Shown here one piece after another: positions 35,446 to 41,218 of a stretch of 41,218 nt of DNA (position 1 is the stretch's first letter; the number at the start of each line of letters is the position of its first letter). The position numbers and the translations under genes are program-made. The DNA comes from Natrialba taiwanensis DSM 12281. Lineage in GTDB: Archaea > Halobacteriota > Halobacteria > Halobacteriales > Natrialbaceae. Under the pieces are notes generated by a model, which saw only the letters and a list, made by a program, of their open reading frames with translations, did no database searches and was not told where the DNA came from. The stretch lies in contig NZ_AOIL01000032.1 of the NCBI RefSeq assembly GCF_000337595.1, forward strand, positions 51,174 to 92,391, in the 5' to 3' direction.

Positions 35446-35833
35446 GTACTAAAGGGAGCGTCCGCAACACAATAGAGCAGATTACCACGGGGTCGCTCGA
35501 TGAACTCTCTGAGGAAACCGGCTACGCGAAAGCCACGGTGAGCACCGCGATGAGTTCCTTAGAACGGCTGCACTTCGTCCACCAACGGTCGATGCCGAGC
35601 AATGGGAAGAAGGTCTGCTTCGAGGTCGAAATCGACTGTTGGTACGTCATTCAGGAAGTCCTGGATCGGGAAGCCATGCAAGAATTCCGGATCATGAACC
35701 GGGCACTCGATTCGGTAGCCGAGATGTTCGAGAACGCCGAATCAGCGAGATCTGAGCGCAACTTTGAAAGTTCAAAAACTCCAGCGGGTGTTTGACCGAA
35801 GCAAGCAGTTGGTTGACCTGCTGACTGGCTAGT
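35446..35833 (+). pseudogene. GbsR/MarR-type regulator, truncated and frameshifted
   Basis: A MarR/GbsR-like winged helix is recognisable: SLDELSEETGYAKATVSTAMSSLERLHFVHQRSMPSNGKK, then CFEVEIDCWYVIQEVLDREAM and EFRIMNRALDSVAEMFENAE. The first helices are missing upstream. After about 35760 the coding sense shifts: LKVQKLQRVFDRSKQLVDLLTG continues in another frame to TAG near 35832. An intact member would be about 170-180 residues. It is probably a dead regulator. Confidence 0.75.
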
Positions 35834-36029
35834 CAATAACCGACTCGTCTCGGTGTTGAAGCGGGTGCGCGCGACCGACGCCAACTGACAGTGTAGGGAG
35901 CACCGCTTCAGCTTCGGTCACACGACTTTCGGCAATGACTGACTCTCCCGACGCTGCCCGGTTGGATCTCGGTAGCGACGTTACTGTTCTGGCGAAGGAC
36001 TGTGTTTAGCCAGTACAGAAAACACCAGT

Positions 36030-36049
36030 TTTTCGTATCGATACGAAAA
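36030..36049. repeat. perfect 20-bp palindrome upstream of the serine recombinase
   Basis: TTTTCGTATCGATACGAAAA is its own reverse complement. It lies just before a TATA-like TTTATATG (36059-36066) and 54 bases before the recombinase ATG. It could be the crossover or binding site of the recombinase, or an autoregulatory operator. Confidence 0.85.
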
Positions 36050-36102
36050 CTCCCGTTCTTTATATGCTGATTTCCGGTACGATTAGGGTATCCGAACACC
36101 CC

Positions 36103-36858
36103 ATGCACATCGCCGCCTACGTCCGCGTCTCGACCGGCGATCAGAACGAACAGCGACAGATGCGCGTGATCCGACAGAAGTACAGCGGGGGGGAGAACCA
36201 GATCGAGTGGTTCTGCGACCTCGGCGAGAGCGGGGCCTCGACCTCGCGGCGCGAGTATCAGCGCCTCCGCGAACATGTCGACGAGTACAACGTGGTGGTT
36301 GCCCACGAACTCGATCGACTCGGACGGCCGTTCGCCGACCTCGCCGGGTTCGTCGAGGACCTCCGCGAGAAAAGCGTCGGCATCGACCTCGTGAACCAAC
36401 CCATCGGCACGGTCGGCGAGGACGACTGGATGGCTGAGATGATGTTGAACATGATGATGGTCTTCGCTGATGCCGAGCGCAAGATGATTCATTCGCGCGT
36501 CCAGGAGGGGATCGACGCCGCCATCGCCGACGGTAAGCGAGTTGGTCGACCACCGTTCGGCTACACCGTCGAGGACGGCTTCCTCCAACAGATACCCGCC
36601 GAGTACGTCCGCGCCCAGACCTTCATCCGCGAGGTGCGCAAGGGCCGTGAGAAACACGCCACCGCCACGTTCTTCGAGATTCCCGACTCCGCGATCCAGA
36701 GCATCCTCGCACGGGCCGAGGCGAACTACGACGTCCCGTTCGATAACGACCAATGGCGTCTCGAACGCGCAAAGGTCGACGCCGGCGAGAAAGACCTCCC
36801 ACCGCTCGATGCTCAGAGCGGACACCCACTCGCACCGACGAGAGGCACAGAGCAGTAG
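36103..36858 (+). CDS. serine site-specific recombinase (resolvase/invertase family)
   Basis: The 251-residue recombinase has the N-terminal catalytic domain of serine resolvases: nucleophile Ser10 in AAYVRVSTGDQ, HELDRLGRPFADLAGFV, and the long helix E with MMLNMMMVFADAERKMIHSRVQEGI. The domain ends with VGRPPFGY, the usual junction to DNA binding. The C-terminal ~80 residues are unusual and lack a clear helix-turn-helix beyond FFEIPDSAIQSIL. The ATG at 36103 starts right at the domain; an in-frame ATG at 36064 overlaps the TATA-like sequence. It precedes the large transposase by about 200 bases, suggesting a transposase-recombinase pair. Confidence 0.9.
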   Translation: MHIAAYVRVSTGDQNEQRQMRVIRQKYSGGENQIEWFCDLGESGASTSRREYQRLREHVDEYNVVVAHELDRLGRPFADLAGFVEDLREKSVGIDLVNQPIGTVGEDDWMAEMMLNMMMVFADAERKMIHSRVQEGIDAAIADGKRVGRPPFGYTVEDGFLQQIPAEYVRAQTFIREVRKGREKHATATFFEIPDSAIQSILARAEANYDVPFDNDQWRLERAKVDAGEKDLPPLDAQSGHPLAPTRGTEQ

Positions 36859-37062
36859 CAATTCGCCGTGAAGCGAGCGTTCGGAGCCATCGGTGCGCTT
36901 GAGCGAACCGACGTGACCATGACCCGGTGACAAGACGACCGTCATACTCGACAGAAACCGATGGGACAACACTCACCGCAGTACGGCAGCCGCGTGTAAG
37001 CAGCAAGCCCTCCGCTCAGTGTTCGTCTGCCGGACGACGTGTGGTACGGTTAGATATACGAT

Positions 37063-39056
37063 ATGGGGACGAAGCCAACACCAGAGTCGGACTCACCCGA
37101 CACCGATTCACGTATCAACGCGAAATCACCCGCCACGACCCCGCTGAACGACACTGTGGAGATGGTGGCAGCGGCTCTCGTCGCCGACACCACCGGCCAT
37201 CACGGCCGGTCTCGGTTTTTCGAGGACGATTCCGACGGGGGTGGTGACGTTCTCGACGGATTCGTTGGGGATGTCACGACCATCGCGCAGTCACAGTGCG
37301 AGCGGTGGGAGAGCTACGCCGACATCGAGACGCTGATCTCCCATCTCCCGATCGATCATCTCACGTTCGCCGCACACGATGCGTCTGCTCCGTACACGGG
37401 ACCGTACCCGATGGCGATCCACGTTCGAGCCAGCTTGCTCAAGAAGATCAACGGTTGGGACGAAACCGCGCTCCACGACCACCTGCAAGCCCGTCCGTCG
37501 CTCCGTCTGAATCTCGGCTTCGAGACGCTCCCGAATCAATCGACGTTCTGGCGCGCATGGAACGAACGCTTCAGCGAGAAACTCCGCGATGCCGTACAGG
37601 AGTGTGCTGACGCGATTGTGATGGCCGCGCATGCCTGCGAGGTTCCGCTTCCCGATCGGATCAGCACCGGCGAAGCAGATGAGTCGGACGCCAATGACAC
37701 TCCCGAACACCAGCTCGTCGCCGAGAAAACCGATGAGGTGTGGCAGCAGGCCAAGCCGTTCGTGACCGATGCGTTCGCGCTCGATCGCGGATCGAACTGG
37801 CAGATCCACGAGAACGCCTTCTTCGAGCACCACGCCTACATGGGGATGCGCGAGGACATGTACGCGCGGAGTGGCCCGGCATCGTTCTCGCTCGATACCA
37901 CGCGGAAGCGAATCCCAACTGGATCGACCCACCGCTACCAGATCGGCAAGCTCTCGGTTGCCGACATCCGCTCGATGCTTCGCACTACGACGCGAATGAT
38001 CATCGCACGTGCTCGTCAGCACGGCGAACTCACCGGGAAACTCTGGGCCGCTATCGACGTAACCAAGGGATTCCCGTTTACCGGCGACACTGAAGACCAC
38101 GAGGACGACATCCTCGGGTACAAGGACGGCAACGAGTACTACCAGTGGGCAGTGCTCAAGATTGTCGGGATGGACGTGCCGCTCGTTCTCGATGCTATCC
38201 CGCGCGTGCGCGGACAGTCGAAAGACGAGATCGTTGAGAAGCTCCTGTCGCAAGCGACCGAGATGGTCGACATCGATCTCGTGATGACGGACCGCGAGTT
38301 CGATAGCGAGCCGGTGAAGGACACCTGTGAGAAGCACGGCGTTCACTACCTCAACCCGACGCGGATCTTCGAGCGCAGCGACGAGACTGAGACCATCGCG
38401 TGGATGTACCGCAACGGCAAACGCTTCCACGTCACCGAAGAGGAGACCGACGACAGCACGCCCACGCGCAAGCCGCTCTATCTGCCGAAGCAGTCGAACA
38501 CGGACGACGATGATGACGACGAGAGTCTCTCGGAAGCGTGGACGGAGATGTGCGGCGAGTGGGACTTCGCTGACGAGGACACCAAGCCGAGCGAGGGGCT
38601 GTCGTTCTCACGACTCATCGCGGATATCCAGCGCGAGGAAGCCGTCGAAGAGCGCAAACAAAAAGCACAGAACGGAGAGGCGGACACCGCTGAAACGGTC
38701 GTGTTCGAGACCAACCATCCGTACGTGACCGCCAATGACGCCGACGGAGAACAGATGGACGCGAAGACATTCATCCACATGATCGAGCGGATGATTCGGT
38801 GGTATCGTCACAGGTGGGTATCGAGAATGGCTTCAAGAAGCAAAAGCACTTCATGGTCCGAACGACCTCGACCGAGCGTGACTATCGGTTCTTCAACTTC
38901 GCGTTCGCGTGCGTGCTGTATAACGTCTGGCGGCTGGTCGATCTGCTGGTGAAGCTCGCCATCGACGGCGAGAATCGGTCGTACGCACCGCGAGTGGACG
39001 CGAACCAGTTTCTGACCGTCGCCAAGCAGTTCTACGGTCTCGATCCGCCTGACTGA
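37063..39056 (+). pseudogene. large IS4-superfamily DDE transposase, one-base frameshift
   Basis: The N-terminal ~585 residues are in one frame, including the likely catalytic Asp332 (WAAIDVTKGFPF) and Asp410 (DLVMTDREFDS) and an acidic insert (NTDDDDDDESLSEAW). The frame then changes at the GGG run 38816-38818. Read with one more G, the sequence gives WYRHRW|GIENGFKKQKHFMV, which is exactly the Y(2)R(3)E(6)K signature of IS4-type transposases, and continues to FYGLDPPD at 39056. Without it the protein ends at 38952 and lacks the catalytic Glu. This may be a homopolymer sequencing error, a real inactivating mutation or a -1 programmed shift. Confidence 0.85.
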
Positions 39057-39229
39057 GACCCGACAGCCCTGTGACCGCCCGTTCGTGAGCGGCAGTGCTG
39101 TCAGATAGCTGTTTATCTCATGCGCTGCAAGCCCGATTCTGAGACCACGACCCAATACTATCGCTGGCTTCTTCGGTACATCGAAAAAGTAATCGGAATG
39201 AATAGGCAGTCCGCGCATTGGCTGGTCAC

Positions 39230-39243
39230 CTAGTCGACTTCAG
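39230..39243 (-). repeat. outer terminal inverted repeat, right
   Basis: Reverse complement CTGAAGTCGACTAG, matching the left end at 30378-30391 in 13 of 14 bases. It directly precedes the second GTACATCA copy. Confidence 0.8.
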
Positions 39244-39251
39244 GTACATCA
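39244..39251 (+). repeat. target-site duplication GTACATCA (right copy)
   Basis: Exact copy of 30370-30377 immediately right of the inserted block. Confidence 0.85.
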
Positions 39252-39657
39252 CGACCCTCTCTCGGGAGGAGTTTCACCCGGCTAATCTAGCGACGATCTA
39301 CCGGTGCCGGTGGGGTGGAGTTGCTGTTCCGGGAACTCAAAATGCAGTACAAGCTGGATGAGTTCGATACGACAAAGAAGCACATTGTAGAGATTCTGCT
39401 GTACGCAGTGTTGTTATCTTTGGTCGTGAGTCGTGATTTACTCGGTCTGGTCATAGAACATGCTGATGATGGTGTCGTGTTGCGCCGGAACGCTGGGCAG
39501 CAACTTCCGGTTGCACGCCAAGCTCATCCTCCGCGAACTGAGGGAATATTTCGCCACCGCCACTGCTAGAGCGACTGATCGAAGACGCTCAGAAGATCCA
39601 CAAGCAACGACCGATCCTTCAAGAATAGCTCGCTACTACCATCCAACCGACTGCTGA
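39252..39657 (+). pseudogene. ISH8-like IS4-family transposase, right part
   Basis: The interrupted transposase continues as TLSREEFHPANLATIYRCRW, then after a two-base loss as VELLFRELKMQYKLDEF and HIVEILLYAVLLSLVVSRDLLGLVIEHADDG. Together these form the Y(2)R(3)E(6)K region of an IS4 transposase, with the frameshift inside the signature. Further frame changes give PPPLLERLIEDAQKIH and QRPILQE near the C-terminus, where a stop is present. A degenerate match to the left IS edge (GGCTTATCTAAAGACC, 39658-39673) may be the right terminus. The element was dead before or after being split. Confidence 0.83.
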
Positions 39658-39744
39658 GGCTTATCTAAAGACCAATGCTGTAGCCGTGTCGTGTGGAGTT
39701 GTGCACCGGCCAATTTTATCTTCGCTCCCGCGAAAACTGCCCTC

Positions 39745-40359
39745 ATGAACTTCGAAGACAGAGAGCGAGTTTACGGGCGAGAAGAGTATTATTGGGGCAC
39801 TGAAGCGAACGAGATGGCGGCACAAACGCTCGAGTTCGCTCCGGAAACGGCCGATTCGATAACGGCGATCGATCTCGGTGCCGGCGAAGGACGGGATGCC
39901 GTGTTCTTCGCCGAACAGGGCTGGGACGTCTGTGCGGTGGACGTTTCCCCGAACGGCCTCCGGAAGGCTCAGCGACTCGCCGACCGGCGGGGCGTGACGG
40001 TTCAGCCGATCCAGGCCGATGCGAACGACGTTTCGATCTCGGGTCCGGTCGACGTGATCTATTCGGCGGGTGCGATCCAGTATATCGTCCCGGAAAATCG
40101 TCCCCAACAGTTCGCTCATCTCAAACGGAACACGGCCGAAAACGGAATCCACGCGATGTTCGCGTTCGTCGACCACCCCGACGTGCCGACGCCGCCGGAC
40201 TGGACCGACAACGAGTTCTTCTACGCACCGGGCGAGTTGGTGGAGTACTACGACGGGTGGATCGTCCTCGAGACGGACCGTCTCATCTTCGACGATGATT
40301 CCGGGGCTGAACCCCACCAACACGCGGCTGAACTCGTGTTTGCACGGAACTCGAACTGA
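39745..40359 (+). CDS. SAM-dependent methyltransferase (TehB-like class I)
   Basis: The 204-residue class-I methyltransferase has the SAM-binding motif I AIDLGAGEGRDAVFFAEQGWDVCAVDVS, then QADANDVSISGPVDVIYSAGAIQYI as motifs II-IV. This layout resembles TehB-like and related small-molecule methyltransferases. The start YGREEYYWGTEANE is also characteristic. Target specificity cannot be read off. The frame is open further upstream, but the ATG at 39745 has a TATA-like TTTTAT about 25-30 bases before it, consistent with a leaderless transcript. It lies outside the split IS. Confidence 0.88.
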   Translation: MNFEDRERVYGREEYYWGTEANEMAAQTLEFAPETADSITAIDLGAGEGRDAVFFAEQGWDVCAVDVSPNGLRKAQRLADRRGVTVQPIQADANDVSISGPVDVIYSAGAIQYIVPENRPQQFAHLKRNTAENGIHAMFAFVDHPDVPTPPDWTDNEFFYAPGELVEYYDGWIVLETDRLIFDDDSGAEPHQHAAELVFARNSN

Positions 40360-40437
40360 CCGACCCTGTTGAACCTCTTGGAGAGTTACAAGTTAGACCA
40401 GTCGGTTAACTGAATACAGTCCCGGCCGGCAGATGCG

Positions 40438-40722
40438 TTATCTACGTCTGATTTTGAGGAGATACCGATAGGGCGTGAACAATACAGACTGGAGGCGGCC
40501 GCGGAGTCCTGTTTCACTGGCATACACAAGTACCGGGAAATCAACGTGAGACGACTGTTGAACGACCCGGTCAGCGTTGCTTCCGAAGACGAATCGACGA
40601 AATACTCGGTTTCGAGACGCACCAACGAGCAATGGCCCGCCAACGTTGGTCGCCACGTCAATTAATGCGTCGGCGATAGTCTCCCCGTCAACTGTATGCA
40701 CCTCGATTTGATCACCAGGGTG
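40438..40722 (-). pseudogene. universal stress protein (UspA) domain, C-terminal fragment
   Basis: The minus strand encodes PGDQIEVHTVDGETIADALI, then VGGPLLVGASRNRVFRRFVFGSNADRVV and HVDFPVLVYAS, the C-terminal half of a UspA domain with the ATP-binding pattern G-x-S-x-x-R-x-x-x-x-x-x-F-G-S. It ends with a basic tail (FTPYRYLLKIRRR) like that of transporter-fused Usp proteins. An in-frame stop directly upstream (about 40723) shows that the N-terminal half is gone. A GTG at 40701 could start translation, but a functional protein is unlikely. Confidence 0.65.
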
Positions 40723-40865
40723 TCATAGAACAGTTCCCATATCCTCTCTCTGTGACTATCCGACAAACGGTAAGTACAGTGGATTCATTGAACAGCCAAT
40801 ATTAGTATTATCTCGTATCTTTCTCCCCCAAATATTTATCACCAGTCATATTTTATCGGTAATCA

Positions 40866-41102
40866 ATGGGTCAAATATGGTCTTCGTTTCAGCGGTTCTG
40901 GAAAACACTTAACGAACCCCCACTGACAGTAGACTCCGTCTGGATAAGGGGGATTATCGGTGGACTCTCTGCCTTTTTGGGGGTATTGGTAGCGAATGCA
41001 GTTACTCAATCGTTCACTCTTCAACTAGCCATTGTAGTTTTCTTTACCTTTATATATTCAGTAACGCTTTCATATCTAACCAACTACATTATACATAACT
41101 AA
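40866..41102 (+). CDS. small two-helix membrane protein, unknown function
   Basis: A 78-residue protein with two hydrophobic helices (IIGGLSAFLGVLVANAVTQ and LQLAIVVFFTFIYSVTLSYL), starting at an ATG with AT-rich TATA-like sequence upstream (ATATTTATC near 40832 and TATTTTATCGG near 40850). Codon use is more AT-rich than most of the window. I recognise no family. The end of the window (41103-41218) shows nothing further. Confidence 0.6.
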   Translation: MGQIWSSFQRFWKTLNEPPLTVDSVWIRGIIGGLSAFLGVLVANAVTQSFTLQLAIVVFFTFIYSVTLSYLTNYIIHN

Positions 41103-41218
41103 CCATCTCTGAATTGTCCAAACTATTTGGAACACTAAACGCTCAGTTAGCAAGTGTAGTGAACGGATAGTTCGCTCCAGATAGGGTGAAAAGAGCGCCA
41201 TGCGGGTCGTTCTATGAC

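Larger units (their letters stand above)
30378..39243. mobile_element. 8.87-kb inserted element (composite or nested) splitting an ISH8-like IS
   Basis: The block is flanked by 8-bp direct repeats (GTACATCA). Its ends are inverted: left CTGAAGTCGGCTAG, right (reverse complement) CTGAAGTCGACTAG, 13 of 14 matching. An 8-bp duplication is the size I recall for ISH1-type IS5 elements. Inside lie a muconolactone-isomerase-like gene, an IS5-type transposase remnant, an unknown gene, an MFS carrier, an HxlR regulator, an aldo/keto reductase, a broken regulator, a serine recombinase and a frameshifted transposase. Three further copies of the terminal motif occur inside. Whether it moved as one unit or grew by nested insertion is not settled by the sequence alone. 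Confidence 0.75.

Noticed and set aside
35908-36972. A 354-codon minus-strand frame across the recombinase
   Set aside because: Antisense to the serine recombinase, which has the expected catalytic motifs on the plus strand.
37291-38430. A 379-codon open frame on the minus strand
   Set aside because: It mirrors the large transposase gene, whose plus-strand product has clear DDE motifs.
38808-39218. Minus-strand frame beginning MRGLPIHSDYFFDVPKKP
   Set aside because: Most of it is antisense to the transposase tail, and the rest covers the right end of the element. No family match supports it.
30378-39243. Plasmid or virus integration by tyrosine integrase
   Set aside because: There is no integrase, no tRNA gene at either edge and no long direct att repeats; the 8-bp duplication and inverted ends fit transposition better.

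Overview
The window is a draft-assembly contig from a haloarchaeon, most likely of the Natrialbales type (Haloterrigena, Natrinema or Natronorubrum-like); the genus is inferred from gene style only. The evidence is GC-rich coding DNA, acidic proteins, twin-arginine exported enzymes, TATA boxes about 25-30 bases before start codons with almost no leader, and several families typical of haloarchaea (ISH8-like IS4 transposases, DUF2270, CARDB/dockerin subtilases). The first 25 bases are not genomic: positions 7-25 are the Tn5/Nextera mosaic end, so the left edge is a library artefact and the first gene is cut there.

Layout. 26-9000: end of a 2-oxoacid dehydrogenase E2 gene, a VTT-domain membrane protein, a small membrane protein, an MFS carrier beside a Tat-exported amidohydrolase, a DoxX-like protein, an ArsR-like regulator with zinc ribbons, superoxide dismutase, and a TusA-DsrE-DUF2270 operon. 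9000-10215: a divergent pair of YeeE/YedE half-transporters, which with TusA/DsrE forms a two-way sulfur-trafficking cluster. 10.3-16.5 kb: a DUF1801 protein, a TrmB-like regulator, an orphan D12-class adenine methylase, a CPA1 Na+/H+ antiporter and a badly frameshifted TrkH pseudogene. 16.5-25.6 kb: a Tat-exported M14 carboxypeptidase, a class-III aminotransferase, an SDR and a very large secreted subtilisin-like protease with dockerin-like, CARDB and carboxypeptidase-regulatory repeats.

26.1-29.7 kb: a lower-GC operon that looks like a poly-gamma-glutamate system: a double-length PgsC/CapC-like membrane protein, a PgsB/CapB-like ligase and a Tat-exported poly-gamma-glutamate hydrolase. No PgsA/CapA is present here.

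29.9-39.7 kb is the most striking part. A decayed ISH8-like IS4 transposase gene is split in two. The halves (29925-30377 and 39252-39657) join in frame once an 8.87 kb block (30378-39243) is removed. The block is bounded by an 8-bp direct repeat (GTACATCA) and by 14-bp inverted ends. Inside are small detoxification/transport genes (muconolactone isomerase-like, CynX/NimT-like MFS, HxlR regulator, aldo/keto reductase), further copies of the same terminal motif, an IS5-type remnant, a broken GbsR/MarR regulator, a serine recombinase and a frameshifted large IS4-type transposase. It reads as a composite or nested mobile island.

39.7-41.2 kb: a SAM-dependent methyltransferase, a fragment of a universal stress protein and a small two-helix membrane protein. 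I saw no rRNA, tRNA or CRISPR array.
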